64,000 bases of DNA from Bacteroidota bacterium (GCA_030706635.1 JAUZOD010000003.1:62001-126000), one strand, 5' to 3'; positions 25,681 through 36,714 are shown, numbered from the stretch's first letter. The notes: a model not told the origin generated them from the sequence alone. Program-made: numbers and translations.

Positions 25681-28600
25681 TTAACTAAACAGATATTCCA
25701 CATCTTCCCGGGAAAGGCTTTTCACGAAGCCGTCGTCGTCGGCAATGAGGTCTTTGGCCAGCAGCCGTTTTCTGTCCTGCAGCTGAAGAATCTTATCTTC
25801 AATACTGTCTTTACAGATCATACGGTAGGCAAAGATGTTTTTCGTCTGGCCAATACGATGGGTACGGTCAATGGCCTGCTGTTCCACGGCCGGATTCCAC
25901 CAGGGATCTACGATATACACGTAGTCTGCGGCCGTCAGGTTAAGCCCGACGCCGCCGGCTTTGAGGGAGATCAGGAATACCCGGCAGCTTTCATTATCCT
26001 GAAAGGAGCGAATGGCTTTTTCCCTGTCCACGGCGGTGGTACTGCCATCGAAATATTCGTATTCGATATCCAGGGCAGTCAGTTTTTCCCGGATCAGGGC
26101 GAGCATTCCCAGGAACTGCGAAAAGATGAGGGCCTTGTGATTTCCTATGTTTTCCGAAATTTCCCGGGACAGTTCATCGAGTTTGATGGAATGATTAGGG
26201 TATTTTTCCGTTTCATTCAGGATTGCCGGGGAATCGCAGATCTGCCTGAGTTTCATCAGGCCCTGCAATATGGTGAGCTGGGATTTTTGAATGCCCTGGG
26301 ACTCGATGGTTCCGAGAATTTTATCGCGGTAGTCATTCCGATAAGCATCATATACTTTCCGTTGTTCCTCTTCCATCTCGCAGAACAGGATGGTTTCGGT
26401 TTTTTCCGGAAGATCGCGGGCCACCTGTTCTTTAGTTCTCCTGAGGATAAACGGATATAATAATTTCCGCAGATGATCTTTCCGGTCGGGTTCCCCAAAT
26501 TTATCAATGGGGATGGCAAATTCCTGCCGGAAAAACTCAATGCTCCCCAGCATGCCCGGGTTCAGAAAATTCATCTGCGCAAAAATGTCGAACGTATTAT
26601 TCTGCAGAGGGGTACCGCTCATGCACAACCGATGTTTGGCGCGGAGCAGGCAGGCTGCTTTGGTTACTTTGCTGGAAGGATTCTTAATGGCCTGGGACTC
26701 ATCCAGTACCACATAATCAAAGGGTATGTCCATGAGCAACTTGATGTCGCTCCGCAGGGTACCATAGGTGGTGATGAGTACTTCAAACCCATTCAGCGAT
26801 TCCTTGTTCCGGAGTCTTTCGCCACCATGGTGAATGCGATAGGTAAGACTGGGTGCAAATTTTTTAATCTCGTTTTCCCAGTTAAAAATCAGGGTTGTGG
26901 GGCAGACGACCATGGCCCTCAGGTGACCGTAATGCTGTTTGTAATGATGTAGAAAAGAAAGCGCCTGTATGGTTTTACCCAGTCCCATATCATCAGCCAG
27001 TATTCCTCCCCAGTTCACTTCGTGCAAATAATTCAGCCAGTGAAAGCCATGCACCTGATAGGGGCGGAGAACATGGGCGAGGTGTTCCGGCGGATCAATC
27101 TCCCTGATGGTTTTAAATTCTTTGAGCTGTTCGTATTTTTTTTCCAGGTGAATGATCAGCTCTTCTTCATTCCTGTTTTCATACAGCTCGTCGATCACGC
27201 TCAGGTGATAACGGGAGAGCCGCAACTCGTTGCTTTTGCCTTCCCCCACCCGGAAAAGCAAAGCGTATCGTTTTACCCATTCATCCGGAAGAACACCCAG
27301 GGTGCCATCATTCAAAGGCACAAATTGTTGTTTATTGGCCAGTGCTTTTTTAACATCGGCAATGGTCACTTTCTGGTCCCCAAAGAGAATGTCCACCCGC
27401 GCATCGAACCAGTCGGTACTGCTGCTGATGTGAATTTTTGTTTGCGGGCGGGACGTGTTGAACCGAAAATTTTTAAGGGCATCAAATCCCTGCACGGTTA
27501 CTTTCATATCCTGCATGGCATCCATGAACAGAAAGAACCAGTTGTTTTTCAGCACATCGCCGCCGCGTAGTGCCAGCCCTGCCGAACCCTGGGGTTGTAT
27601 GAACTGGGAATGCAGGGACTGAAGCTGGGCAAGGAAGGCGGATTCTTTTTCTTTGTTGCGCTGAATGAGCAGGACCTTATCTCCGTCTGCCACCACCAGT
27701 TCATCTTTACCGGTTGCTGTGGTTTCAAATCCTTTGTAAACAAAAATCGGTTGAAACAGGAGATAGTCACCCTTTTCCTGAAGCAGGATTTTTTTCTCGG
27801 GATCTCCGCTCTTGACCTCTTTTACGAGTTCGCTGTCAAATTCTACATGATATTCCTTTTGAAGCGGGAGTACGGTTTTGCGTAGCTGCACGGGCCATTC
27901 GGATTTCGGGATTACCAGCTTTCCCTCTTTGAATCCCGAAAGGACGGCTATATCCTCCGGTTTATTCCACAGATATAAATTGTTATTATAAAAGAACAGT
28001 ACGTGACTGCTGCATTTGTTCAGATTCAGGTCAATGGATTGTCCGGTAATACGGGTATAGCATTTTACTTCCACCTGATTTTTTTGAACAGACACCTTAA
28101 AAAAAGGTGTTAGGGCATCCGGAGAAATATTTACCGACTCGAGATTAACCGACTTGAACGGCTTGTGTCCGTTCAGGAAAAAAATAAAAGGATTCTCGTA
28201 AAGCTCGGAAAACAGTTTCCTGAATTTGGGATGGAGGTATTCAATGATGAGCGCCTTGGTGTCATCCGGTAACTCTTCTCCTTCAGCATGAATAATATTT
28301 TCCCACATACCACTGAAGGGAGAATTGCGGTTGAGGTACTTATTCACTTCCTGCTCCTGGGTTTTCCGGATGGCGTAGACCAGTTGACGATCGGTCTCAT
28401 TGAATTTCTCCGTATTGACAAATTTTGCCAGTTCCAGTTTCTCCACCTTGCCGACATAAGCTGTTTGCTGATCATTGCTTTCTCCCGATACGGCTTCCAG
28501 CAGAAACCCGGGATAAGGAGCATGGTTAAAATTAAACACCACGCCAAGCCGCTGCGCTGAACCGGCATTGGTTTCCGGCTCCATCACCTCTGCGACCACT

Positions 28601-29433
28601 TCCTTTTCCGTCCGGATCTTCGGCCTGGACAGGAAAGCGGGGTTCACCCTTTTGATGCTGATATCGAGCAGCCGTAAAAAGGGTTTTCCTTCTTTATAGG
28701 TAAACTCAAATTTTCCACTCAGATCATCTGACAGGGAATAGCCATAGGCCTCCAGTAATTTATTTTTTTCTTTATCCCAATTGCGGATCGTATCAAAATA
28801 ATACGGGCCGTGGGTCTGTAATAATTGCAGAAAGAGAATCACTTTTGGAAGGCCAAGCGGGTGGCTGCTGTCAGGATAAGAAGAGCTGGTATCAAAATTG
28901 CGTTCTTCATTTTTTCGGATGAGAACGGGATAATCCACGCCCTGAATATGAACCTGTGCTTTTACCGTTTCATCGGCAGCATGCTCTATGGTAGCCTTTT
29001 GAGATTGCAAATATTCTCCTGCTTCTTCATAAACCTCCGGAGAACAAAGCAGCCGGATGGTTTTGAGATCAATGGCCTTCATCTTTACCACGGTGTGCGA
29101 CTGGTCGTAATGAACTTCCTCGGCTTTCAGCATGTTACGGTCCAGCAATTCCTGTAACTGAATGAGTGCCGCCGCTTCGTGCCGGCAGATATCGCCCAGG
29201 TTATAAGGGCAACTGCATCTTACCGAGAGGGATTTTGCATCGCGGAACTTTTGAACAAACACTTTATAATATGTGGCGTAGCTGTCGTCTTTTATCCGGA
29301 AGGTTACAGATTCAAACAACTCATCGTATTCAATGAGCTCAACGTATCCTATGGCGTGGATTTTTTTTCCCCGCCGGATCACTTCATCGGTACCGTTGGT
29401 GTATACGTATTTAATCAGGTGCGGTAGCGCCAT
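25681..29433 (-). CDS. SWIM zinc finger and SNF2-family helicase
   Basis: This 1250-residue protein is a bacterial Swi2/Snf2-type DNA translocase. Near residues 70-90 it has a SWIM zinc finger (RCSCPYNLGDICRHEAAAL). A long middle region follows, and the ATPase lies in the last 500 residues: motif I DDMGLGKTIQAL near residue 815, motif II DESQAIKNP near 909, and motif VI VEQQAIDRTHRIGQ near the end. The C-terminal helicase lobe carries FSQFLGML and YFDGSTTAVDRE. Such proteins are common in Bacteroidota and may remodel RNA polymerase or nucleoprotein, but the exact role is unknown. Confidence 0.94.
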   Translation of the reverse strand: MALPHLIKYVYTNGTDEVIRRGKKIHAIGYVELIEYDELFESVTFRIKDDSYATYYKVFVQKFRDAKSLSVRCSCPYNLGDICRHEAAALIQLQELLDRNMLKAEEVHYDQSHTVVKMKAIDLKTIRLLCSPEVYEEAGEYLQSQKATIEHAADETVKAQVHIQGVDYPVLIRKNEERNFDTSSSYPDSSHPLGLPKVILFLQLLQTHGPYYFDTIRNWDKEKNKLLEAYGYSLSDDLSGKFEFTYKEGKPFLRLLDISIKRVNPAFLSRPKIRTEKEVVAEVMEPETNAGSAQRLGVVFNFNHAPYPGFLLEAVSGESNDQQTAYVGKVEKLELAKFVNTEKFNETDRQLVYAIRKTQEQEVNKYLNRNSPFSGMWENIIHAEGEELPDDTKALIIEYLHPKFRKLFSELYENPFIFFLNGHKPFKSVNLESVNISPDALTPFFKVSVQKNQVEVKCYTRITGQSIDLNLNKCSSHVLFFYNNNLYLWNKPEDIAVLSGFKEGKLVIPKSEWPVQLRKTVLPLQKEYHVEFDSELVKEVKSGDPEKKILLQEKGDYLLFQPIFVYKGFETTATGKDELVVADGDKVLLIQRNKEKESAFLAQLQSLHSQFIQPQGSAGLALRGGDVLKNNWFFLFMDAMQDMKVTVQGFDALKNFRFNTSRPQTKIHISSSTDWFDARVDILFGDQKVTIADVKKALANKQQFVPLNDGTLGVLPDEWVKRYALLFRVGEGKSNELRLSRYHLSVIDELYENRNEEELIIHLEKKYEQLKEFKTIREIDPPEHLAHVLRPYQVHGFHWLNYLHEVNWGGILADDMGLGKTIQALSFLHHYKQHYGHLRAMVVCPTTLIFNWENEIKKFAPSLTYRIHHGGERLRNKESLNGFEVLITTYGTLRSDIKLLMDIPFDYVVLDESQAIKNPSSKVTKAACLLRAKHRLCMSGTPLQNNTFDIFAQMNFLNPGMLGSIEFFRQEFAIPIDKFGEPDRKDHLRKLLYPFILRRTKEQVARDLPEKTETILFCEMEEEQRKVYDAYRNDYRDKILGTIESQGIQKSQLTILQGLMKLRQICDSPAILNETEKYPNHSIKLDELSREISENIGNHKALIFSQFLGMLALIREKLTALDIEYEYFDGSTTAVDREKAIRSFQDNESCRVFLISLKAGGVGLNLTAADYVYIVDPWWNPAVEQQAIDRTHRIGQTKNIFAYRMICKDSIEDKILQLQDRKRLLAKDLIADDDGFVKSLSREDVEYLFS

Positions 29434-29500
29434 TCAACTTGTCTGTTTACCATCAACCTTTTACAAATGAGGGTAATTCCATTCAGAAAAGGTTAATCTG

Positions 29501-29508
29501 CAAAAGTA
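29501..29508 (-). promoter_or_regulatory. -7 element candidate for the SNF2 gene
   Basis: The minus strand reads TACTTTTG, 67 bp before the start codon. No clear -33 TTG is found. Confidence 0.4.
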
Positions 29509-29543
29509 ACGAAAAAATCTTTGCGGTAAAAGTTTTCGGAGGC

Positions 29544-31007
29544 TTAACCTTCACGAGAAGGCTGGTCCTGACCGTCAACCCGGGGGATTCCGGGTTTTTG
29601 GTGAACCGGCTTTTTTTGCAAAAGGATAAGCGCTGTTAAAGCCACTATGCCGGCGCCGATAAATAAATATTTTTTTGGGAAATAGGTATGCCGGGAATGC
29701 AGAGCACCTGTGCCCGGGGATTCACGGGCCCCTATATCCGAAGCTTCACCTGCGGGACGCGGAATGCCTTCTATGTCTGTTTTGATAAAAGGCTCCGGAA
29801 CAGCCTGGTCAATGGCAGATCCGGAAGGGTTTAAACGGCAATCCACCGTATCTGATAAAATGCCGGATGTTATGGGATCTTTTGTGTAGATATTATTACT
29901 GGTGTCTGTTAACTGATCTCCGGTATTTTGTTTTATCAGAGGATTTGCATTATCGGTGATGTTGTTAAAGCTCAGATTATTTCGCACCTCCAGAGAATAG
30001 CCATTTTGCGAATAGAATTGACCGGCGACCACCAGCACGGAAACGTAATGAGTTGCGTTCCTTTTATTTCCGGTCGTATTATTTAATACATGCATATTTC
30101 CCCCGCGGCAAAAAGGGACGCTGTTGCCCGTAGTGGTGTCGCCGGCGGAAATCCGGGTGTCGATCGTACCGTAGGCATCGGTGCTCAAATCGATGCAGTT
30201 ATACATATAGCTGTTTGCCCGGCCATTCAGACCCACATTCCATATACGCCATAAATAGCCAAAGCCCCCACGGCGATAAATATTCCGCAAGGTTCCGTTG
30301 CCCGTCATCTGGAAAATACCTGCATCGTGTTTACCGTTGGGGCAGGGGCCCGTAATCCGCCAATCGCTTGCGAGCATCCGGTAAATGGATTGCCCGAGAA
30401 CCTGGCAAACGTCGCTGCCGGTGGAATCAACGATTATCTTCAGGAATGCAATGCTGTCCACGACGTTCTGAAAGCTGGTGGTGGAAGCCCAGCTGCCGAC
30501 AAACAAAGCTCCGGAATGGATCAGTTTCTGATCCGATATAGTGGTTTTATATAAAGCCATGGTTGCAGTATCTCCGTTATAGCTGGTAAAAAAATGACTG
30601 GCGTCCAGCGCATTTCCATCCAGGTTCCTGTATTCACAAAAGGAAATGGATAAATGGTTGCAGGGCGCTTCCAGGAAGAAAGCATTGCCTTTCATATTTT
30701 GAAAACGTATTCCGTATTTCAGTCCGGCAAAGCCGGCGCCGCAAATAGTTACATGCGTCAGGTTTCCGATATAAACGGATTGGCCAAAGTACAGGGCACC
30801 TCCGGAATTGATGATCGTTATGTATTTCAGATTGGAAAAAGATCCGCCTTTCTCATAATGGCCGGAAAGAATGGCCAGCGTATCTCCGGGATGAAGCCCG
30901 TTCATGTCTTTTTTGATGACAGCACCGGATCCGGTTCCGATATAAAAGGTGTTTGAAAGTGCCTCCTGAAAAACAAATAAAAGCAAAAAGCTGTAAAAGA
31001 GTTTCAT
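29544..31007 (-). CDS. Exported right-handed beta-helix protein with C-terminal membrane anchor
   Basis: This 487-residue protein has a signal peptide (LFYSFLLLFVFQEALS). The body contains repeating short hydrophobic turns (ITIINSGGALYFG, LTHVTICGAGFAG, NHLSISFCEYRNL) typical of a parallel beta-helix. Near the end of the body is a DIGARE motif (PAGEASDIGARE), like the DIGAYE motif of choice-of-anchor Q proteins. A transmembrane helix (YLFIGAGIVALTALILLQ) and a short basic tail close the chain, an arrangement that would hold the protein in a membrane. A polysaccharide-binding or lyase role is possible, but no catalytic residues can be assigned. Confidence 0.75.
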   Translation of the reverse strand: MKLFYSFLLLFVFQEALSNTFYIGTGSGAVIKKDMNGLHPGDTLAILSGHYEKGGSFSNLKYITIINSGGALYFGQSVYIGNLTHVTICGAGFAGLKYGIRFQNMKGNAFFLEAPCNHLSISFCEYRNLDGNALDASHFFTSYNGDTATMALYKTTISDQKLIHSGALFVGSWASTTSFQNVVDSIAFLKIIVDSTGSDVCQVLGQSIYRMLASDWRITGPCPNGKHDAGIFQMTGNGTLRNIYRRGGFGYLWRIWNVGLNGRANSYMYNCIDLSTDAYGTIDTRISAGDTTTGNSVPFCRGGNMHVLNNTTGNKRNATHYVSVLVVAGQFYSQNGYSLEVRNNLSFNNITDNANPLIKQNTGDQLTDTSNNIYTKDPITSGILSDTVDCRLNPSGSAIDQAVPEPFIKTDIEGIPRPAGEASDIGARESPGTGALHSRHTYFPKKYLFIGAGIVALTALILLQKKPVHQKPGIPRVDGQDQPSREG

Positions 31008-31109
31008 GCCCCGGGGATATATTGTAAAGTAACTGTAATTTCAGGCAGGCGTCCAAATCAATCGCCCGGAAAGTATAAAAATTCCTTTTTGAATGCGGAT
31101 TTATACTTT

Positions 31110-31139
31110 TTGGAATAGCATTTGCCAGACATACCTTTG
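31110..31139 (+). promoter_or_regulatory. Promoter of the M28 peptidase gene
   Basis: TTG at 31110-31112 and TACCTTTG at 31132-31139 are separated by 19 bp, which fits the Bacteroidota -33/-7 promoter well. The start codon is 29 bp downstream. Confidence 0.65.
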
Positions 31140-31168
31140 TTCCCGGAATTCTTCGTAAAACGAACTCC

Positions 31169-32824
31169 ATGACGCGAAGCTTTTTTCTCTTTCTTCCTTT
31201 TTTGTTTGCTTCTCTCCCGCATGTGCATGCACAAAAACTCCGGAAGGCTGACCGGCAGATGCTGACAGAAATTCAAACGGATATTCAGTATTTGTCCGGC
31301 AACAAACTGGAAGGAAGAAGAGCCGGTACCCCCGGCGAAAAACTGGCTTCCGATTACATCATTTCTTCCTTTGAAAAAACAGGGTTAACGCCATTGGGTG
31401 ATCAGGGGAGCTGGCTTCAGGGCTTTGAAATCTATGATGGTAAAGACATCAGCCGCAGTCGTTTTTCCATCAACAACGCAGCGCTAGTTTTGAACAGGGA
31501 TTATTTTCCCCTGGATTTCAGTGCGAATCAAAAAGTAACGGGTTCTCCGGCGGTTGCCCTTCAGGAAAGTGGTTCACCCTGGTTCTATGATCTGAAAGAG
31601 ATTATAGAGTCAACGCAGAATAATCCGCATTTCGACATGGAAAAAGCGTTGCGGGAAAAAACAAAAAACTTCGCTGCGAAGGGGGCCACAGCGGTTATTT
31701 TTTACAATAGTTCAAAGTCGGATGATGGCGTTGAGTTTAATCCGGCGGAAGGTATTGCGCCGGAAGGGATTCCGGTTATTTATGTTACCCATGCGGGAAG
31801 AAAGAAGTACCTGACAGATATTTCCCAGACGCTTGATGTGGATATTGACATCAACATGGAGGAGAAAAAAAGATGGGGCCATAACGTGATCGGATATCTG
31901 GACAGGGGTGCCCCCTATACTGTGGTTATCGGTGCGCATTACGATCATCTGGGATACGGAGAAGACGGAAGCTCGCTGTATCGCGGAACGGAAAAGATGA
32001 TCCATCCCGGAGCGGATGATAATGCCAGCGGAACGGCAGCGTTGATGGAACTTGCCCGTATGCTGCATAAAACCAAATCATTGAAAAGCAATTATCTTTT
32101 TATTGCTTTTTCCGGTGAGGAGTCGGGATTGCTGGGGTCGAAGTATTTTACACTGCATCCGGAATTGGATTTGTCCAGGATCAGCTATATGATGAATATG
32201 GATATGATCGGGAGATTGAATGATAGTTCACACACCCTCATTATCGGGGGTTTTGGCAGCTCCCCGCAATGGGCTTCCCTGATCAGCAGTACCGTCAACA
32301 AAAAAATATTTTCCATCCGGGAAGATTCCAGCGGAGTTGGCCCGAGTGACCATACTTCTTTTTATCTTAAAAATATCCCTGTCCTGTTTTTCTTTACCGG
32401 GATCCATCCGGATTATCACAGACCCACAGACGAGGCTGACAAAATCAATTATAATGGCGAGCTGCAGGTGGTGAAATTGATTTACAGCATGGCGGAGAAA
32501 ATGGACGGCATGAATAAACCAGTTTTCGCCAAAACCCGGGATGCGCAATATGGTGAAACCCCTGCCTTCAATGTTACGCTTGGATTTATGCCTGATTACA
32601 GTTTTAATGGCAACGGGGTTCGCATTGATGTGATCAGTACCGGAAGACCTGCCGAGAAAGCCGGAATGCAGGCGGGGGATGTTATTATCCGCCTGGGAAA
32701 ATATCCGGTGAAGTCACTCCAGACCTATATGGAGGCCTTATCCAAATTTAACCGCGATGATAAAACGACAGTGGAGTACAACCGCGGGACGGAAGTGAAA
32801 ACGGCGGATGTTCAATTTAATTAA
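31169..32824 (+). CDS. Exported M28 aminopeptidase with PDZ domain
   Basis: This 551-residue zinc peptidase has a signal peptide (MTRSFFLFLPFLFASLPHVHA). A protease-associated-like insert precedes the M28 catalytic domain. Zinc and catalytic motifs are GAHYDHLG, GADDNASG, SGEESGLLGSKYF, NMDMIGR and GPSDHTSFY, so the metal centre appears complete. A PDZ domain covers about 470-548 (RPAEKAGMQAGDVIIRLG). It is probably a periplasmic or outer-membrane aminopeptidase acting on peptides. The following IPExxxVDY gene starts 11 bp after its stop and is probably cotranscribed. Confidence 0.94.
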   Translation: MTRSFFLFLPFLFASLPHVHAQKLRKADRQMLTEIQTDIQYLSGNKLEGRRAGTPGEKLASDYIISSFEKTGLTPLGDQGSWLQGFEIYDGKDISRSRFSINNAALVLNRDYFPLDFSANQKVTGSPAVALQESGSPWFYDLKEIIESTQNNPHFDMEKALREKTKNFAAKGATAVIFYNSSKSDDGVEFNPAEGIAPEGIPVIYVTHAGRKKYLTDISQTLDVDIDINMEEKKRWGHNVIGYLDRGAPYTVVIGAHYDHLGYGEDGSSLYRGTEKMIHPGADDNASGTAALMELARMLHKTKSLKSNYLFIAFSGEESGLLGSKYFTLHPELDLSRISYMMNMDMIGRLNDSSHTLIIGGFGSSPQWASLISSTVNKKIFSIREDSSGVGPSDHTSFYLKNIPVLFFFTGIHPDYHRPTDEADKINYNGELQVVKLIYSMAEKMDGMNKPVFAKTRDAQYGETPAFNVTLGFMPDYSFNGNGVRIDVISTGRPAEKAGMQAGDVIIRLGKYPVKSLQTYMEALSKFNRDDKTTVEYNRGTEVKTADVQFN

Positions 32825-32835
32825 GCGGAAGATTT

Positions 32836-33270
32836 ATGAAGCTCAGGCTGGACAATGAGTATCTGGAATGTGACTTTTTTGAAGGTTCCCGGTTATTGGG
32901 CATTGTGGCTCCGGTAAAAGGTTATCGTTTTTGCTGGCAGCTGAACCGGCAAATGAGGTTGGATTTCCGGATCACCAACCAGATAGAGATAAAACTTGCA
33001 AAAAAAAACCGGGAGTATTTTTTTACGGTTTATGAATGCGTCCAACCAAACAAAACGCTTGTTCACTATCTCTATAATAATCAGAATGACGGGGAGTACC
33101 TGCTGCCCGAATTCAGGCATCTCGATTTCTTCTGGTTGCTGAAAGGAGATTCGGTGTCAGACGAATTAATGAATGAGCTTCTGGGCAATATCCGGTCCAT
33201 CACCGGCGTACAGCTGGTAACCGAATTAACCCAGACAAAAATAAAACACAGAGAACACCTGATATTCTGA
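32836..33270 (+). CDS. IPExxxVDY family protein
   Basis: This 144-residue cytoplasmic protein matches a Bacteroidota family named after its IPExxxVDY motif, present here in the variant LPEFRHLDFFWLL near residue 93. The N-terminal LDNEYLECDFFEGSRLLGI and the family-typical LCWQLN-like region also agree. The function is not known. It is placed directly after the M28 gene, with a short spacer, and meets rho convergently with no gap. Confidence 0.8.
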   Translation: MKLRLDNEYLECDFFEGSRLLGIVAPVKGYRFCWQLNRQMRLDFRITNQIEIKLAKKNREYFFTVYECVQPNKTLVHYLYNNQNDGEYLLPEFRHLDFFWLLKGDSVSDELMNELLGNIRSITGVQLVTELTQTKIKHREHLIF

Positions 33271-35046
33271 TCAGCTGTTCATGCTGGCCAGAAACTCCTC
33301 ATTGCTTTTTGTACCGCGAAGCCTTTTCAGCAATTCATTCATTGCTTCTTCCGTATTCATATCGTTGAGGTATACCCGCAGCAGATTCATTCTCTGCAGA
33401 ACTTCTCTCTCCAGCAGAAGATCATCTCTCCGGGTAGAGGAGGCCACCAGATCAATGGCGGGGAAGATGCGACGATTCGCCAGACGCCTGTCCAGTTGCA
33501 ATTCCATATTACCCGTACCCTTGAATTCTTCAAAAATCACTTCATCCATTTTAGAGCCGGTATCTATGAGTGCTGTTGCCAGGATGGTCAGAGATCCGCC
33601 GTTTTCAATCTTTCTGGCAGCGCCAAAAAACTGTTTGGGTTTTTGCATGGCGTTGGCTTCCACACCACCGCTCAGCACTTTTCCGGAGGCCGGGGCAACG
33701 GTATTGTGTGCACGGGCCAAACGGGTAATGGAATCCAGCAGGATCACCACATCGTGACCGCACTCGACCAGCCGTTTTGCTTTCTGCAGCGCAACGGTGG
33801 AAACTTTCACATGTTTTTCTGCAGGTTCATCAAAAGTGGAGGCGATAACTTCCGCCCGCACGCTGCGCTCCATGTCGGTAACTTCTTCCGGACGTTCATC
33901 CACCAGAACGATCATCAGATAACATTCCGGGTGATTTACGGCTATGGCGTTGGCGACTGCTTTCAGCAGCATGGTCTTACCCGTTTTGGGCTGAGACACA
34001 ATTAATCCGCGCTGGCCTTTACCAATTGGAGTGAACAAATCTATGATGCGGGTAGAAAATTCGCTGGGGCTTACAAAAAGGTTCAGTTTTTCGAACGGAA
34101 ACAGAGGAGTAAGATAGTCGAATGGTACACGGTCGCGCACTTCTTCAGGTGACTTGTTGTTTATGGTCTCCACCTTAAGCAGGGCAAAGTATTTTTCTCC
34201 TTCCTTGGGAGGACGCACCGAACCGTAAACGGTGTCGCCTGTTTTTAATCCGAAAAGTTTTATCTGCGAGGGAGAAACATAAACATCATCCGGCGAAGAA
34301 AGGTAGTTATAATCACTGCTGCGCAGGAAACCATATCCGTCGGGCATCATTTCAAGTACACCCTCTGCCTGAATCACGCCATCGAATTCGATATTAAACA
34401 CATCGTTCCGGCGTTGGGGATATACCTTATTCTGCTGCTGGTCACCGCTGTTCTGACGGTTTGATTCAGATGCCGATTCATTCTCCTCAGCATTTGATTC
34501 GTTGGAGCTTCCGGATTCTTCTTCCTGCGATTCCCCGTCCTGTTCGGAAGCCCTTCCCTGATTGTTTCTCTGGGCATCTCTTGGAGCGTCTCTGTGGGAA
34601 TCTCTGTGCGCATCTCTCGGGCTGCCTCGTTGAGGATCTCTCTGCGCGTCCTTTTGAGGTTCTCCTGGTGAATCTCCATCGGAGGCGGAATCCTGACCGG
34701 GTTCCTCTTCGTCTCTTTTCCTGAGTTTTTTTACTATGGGCTTATCCTCTTTTTTCTTAATGTCTTTTTTAGGCTCCGGTTTTTTAGCTTTGGGAGCGGG
34801 ATCGCCACTTTCCACATAAGCTTCTTCGCTGGAATTGGCTGTTGTGGTTTTTACGATGCGCTTGCGCTGTTTGGGATTATCGTCTTTAACATCCGGGTTT
34901 TCGCTGGAAACCACGGCTTGTTTATCCAGAATTTTATAAACGAGCTCCTGCTTGCCGAGTTTTTTTGGGCTGGGGATTTTCAATTGCTCAGCAATATCGA
35001 GCAGTTCGGGAACGAGCATGTCGTTTAGTTGAAGTATGTCGTACAT
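33271..35046 (-). CDS. rho: Transcription termination factor Rho
   Basis: Rho is the hexameric RNA helicase that ends transcription at unstructured C-rich RNA. The protein is 591 residues, longer than the approximately 420 of E. coli because of an insert of about 155 residues between the N-terminal helix-turn region ([19 protein letters not shown]) and the RNA-binding OB domain ([15 protein letters not shown]). The insert is highly charged and holds a repeat of Arg-Asp units ([17 protein letters not shown]). The ATPase core is intact: [28 protein letters not shown] and [11 protein letters not shown]. Long charged inserts are known in Rho of Bacteroidota and Actinobacteria and may add RNA affinity. 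Confidence 0.97.
   Translation of the reverse strand: MYDILQLNDMLVPELLDIAEQLKIPSPKKLGKQELVYKILDKQAVVSSENPDVKDDNPKQRKRIVKTTTANSSEEAYVESGDPAPKAKKPEPKKDIKKKEDKPIVKKLRKRDEEEPGQDSASDGDSPGEPQKDAQRDPQRGSPRDAHRDSHRDAPRDAQRNNQGRASEQDGESQEEESGSSNESNAEENESASESNRQNSGDQQQNKVYPQRRNDVFNIEFDGVIQAEGVLEMMPDGYGFLRSSDYNYLSSPDDVYVSPSQIKLFGLKTGDTVYGSVRPPKEGEKYFALLKVETINNKSPEEVRDRVPFDYLTPLFPFEKLNLFVSPSEFSTRIIDLFTPIGKGQRGLIVSQPKTGKTMLLKAVANAIAVNHPECYLMIVLVDERPEEVTDMERSVRAEVIASTFDEPAEKHVKVSTVALQKAKRLVECGHDVVILLDSITRLARAHNTVAPASGKVLSGGVEANAMQKPKQFFGAARKIENGGSLTILATALIDTGSKMDEVIFEEFKGTGNMELQLDRRLANRRIFPAIDLVASSTRRDDLLLEREVLQRMNLLRVYLNDMNTEEAMNELLKRLRGTKSNEEFLASMNS
34571..34660. repeat. Short repeats coding for Arg-Asp units in rho
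   Basis: The sequence is made of degenerate 12-bp units on the minus strand (roughly AGAGATGCxCxC), translating to RDAxRDxxRDA. It lies inside the disordered insert. The copy number may vary between strains. Confidence 0.6.
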
Positions 35047-35236
35047 AGTAAGGCTTGAGAATTACGGCAGTATATAGACTGCACTGAAGAAAGGATTTGT
35101 GAAAAAATGTATTTTGATTAGGACGAGCGGAATGACAAAAACTGATGGTTTGCGAGCAAAGGATAAGAACGAATCAGCCCGATTCCGGTGCAATGTTAGC
35201 ATAAAAACGGAAAAAGCAAAAAAATATTTCAAGGAT

Positions 35237-35244
35237 TATCTTTG
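35237..35244 (+). promoter_or_regulatory. -7 element of asnS
   Basis: TATCTTTG matches TAnnTTTG and lies 33 bp before the start codon. A clear -33 element is not seen. Confidence 0.5.
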
Positions 35245-35277
35245 CCGATCATTTATCAGAAAGCCTAAAATAACGCA

Positions 35278-36714
35278 ATGTTCAATAAAAGGGTCAAAAT
35301 CAGGGAAGCTGTTCAGATGGACGCCGGAAAAGAGGAAATCACGGTGATGGGTTGGGTTCGTACTTTCCGGAACAACCAGTTTATTGCCCTGAACGACGGT
35401 TCTTCCAACGATCAGCTTCAGGTGGTTCTGGAATTGGGGAGGTTTGATGACACGCTATTGAAGAGAATCAGCACCGGAGCATCCATTAAAGCTACCGGAT
35501 TGTTGATTGACTCACCCGGAAAGGGTCAGAAAGTGGAATTAAAAGCCAGTTCGGTGCTGATTCTGGGAGAAAGTGACCCTGAGAAGTTCCCCCTGCAACC
35601 CAAAAAACACAGCCTCGAGTTTTTAAGGGAGATAGCGCATCTGCGGTTTCGTACAAATACGTTCGGCTCTGTTTTCAGGGTCAGGCATGGGCTTGCTTAT
35701 GCAACACATCAGTTTTTTCATGAAAGGGGCTTTGTTTACCTGCATACGCCCGTGATCACCGCTTCAGATGCGGAAGGGGCCGGGGAAATGTTTAAAGTGA
35801 CCACGCTGCCCTTCGATAATACGCCGAGAAATGAGGCCGGCGAGGTGAATTTTAAGGATGATTTTTTCGGTCGTGCCACCAATCTCACGGTGAGCGGACA
35901 GTTGGAAGGCGAGCTCGCCGCCATGGGTTTTGGGGAAATTTATACATTCGGCCCCACTTTCCGTGCGGAGAATTCCAATACAGCCCGGCACCTGGCGGAA
36001 TTCTGGATGATTGAACCCGAAATGGCTTTTTATGATCTCGAAGACAATATGGACCTTGCCGAGGCTTTTATCCGTTATCTGATCAGCTATTCCCTGAAGA
36101 ACAACCGGGCCGATCTGGAGTTCCTTGATCAGCGTCTGGCAGAGGAGGAGAAACAAAAACCCCAGGCCGAACGTAGCGAGCAGGGTTTGATACAGAAACT
36201 GGAATGGGTGGTCAGCCAGGATTTCCAGCGCATCACCTACACAGAAGCCATTGATATTTTGTTGCAGTCTCCTGCATATAAGAAGAAAAAATTCAAATAT
36301 GATGTAGCCTGGGGCATTGACCTGCAAAGCGAACACGAACGCTATCTGGTAGAAAAACATTTTAAAAAGCCGGTCATCGTTACCGGTTATCCAAAAGACA
36401 TCAAAGCATTCTACATGCGTCAGAACGAAGACGGAAAAACTGTTGCCGCCATGGATATCCTGGCCCCCGGCATCGGGGAGATTGTGGGTGGTTCTCAAAG
36501 GGAAGAAAGGCTGGATAAGCTGGAAGCGCGCATGCGCGAAATGCATATTCCCATTGAGCAGATGTGGTGGTATCTGGATACGCGCCGCTTTGGATCCGTT
36601 CCCCATGCAGGCTTTGGGCTTGGATTTGAACGGATGGTTCAGTTTGTGACGGGGATGACGAATATAAGGGATGTGATCCCTTTCCCCCGTACGCCAAAGA
36701 ACGCTGAGTTTTGA
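35278..36714 (+). CDS. asnS: Asparaginyl-tRNA synthetase
   Basis: AsnRS charges tRNA-Asn. The 478-residue protein has the N-terminal OB anticodon-binding domain ([19 protein letters not shown]) and a class II core: motif 2 [25 protein letters not shown], and motif 3 [16 protein letters not shown]. The start at [12 protein letters not shown] fits the family. An insertion at about residues 275-325 ([11 protein letters not shown]) is common in bacterial AsnRS. A TATCTTTG element lies upstream, and hairpin repeat copy 2 follows 30 bp after the stop. Confidence 0.97.
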   Translation: MFNKRVKIREAVQMDAGKEEITVMGWVRTFRNNQFIALNDGSSNDQLQVVLELGRFDDTLLKRISTGASIKATGLLIDSPGKGQKVELKASSVLILGESDPEKFPLQPKKHSLEFLREIAHLRFRTNTFGSVFRVRHGLAYATHQFFHERGFVYLHTPVITASDAEGAGEMFKVTTLPFDNTPRNEAGEVNFKDDFFGRATNLTVSGQLEGELAAMGFGEIYTFGPTFRAENSNTARHLAEFWMIEPEMAFYDLEDNMDLAEAFIRYLISYSLKNNRADLEFLDQRLAEEEKQKPQAERSEQGLIQKLEWVVSQDFQRITYTEAIDILLQSPAYKKKKFKYDVAWGIDLQSEHERYLVEKHFKKPVIVTGYPKDIKAFYMRQNEDGKTVAAMDILAPGIGEIVGGSQREERLDKLEARMREMHIPIEQMWWYLDTRRFGSVPHAGFGLGFERMVQFVTGMTNIRDVIPFPRTPKNAEF

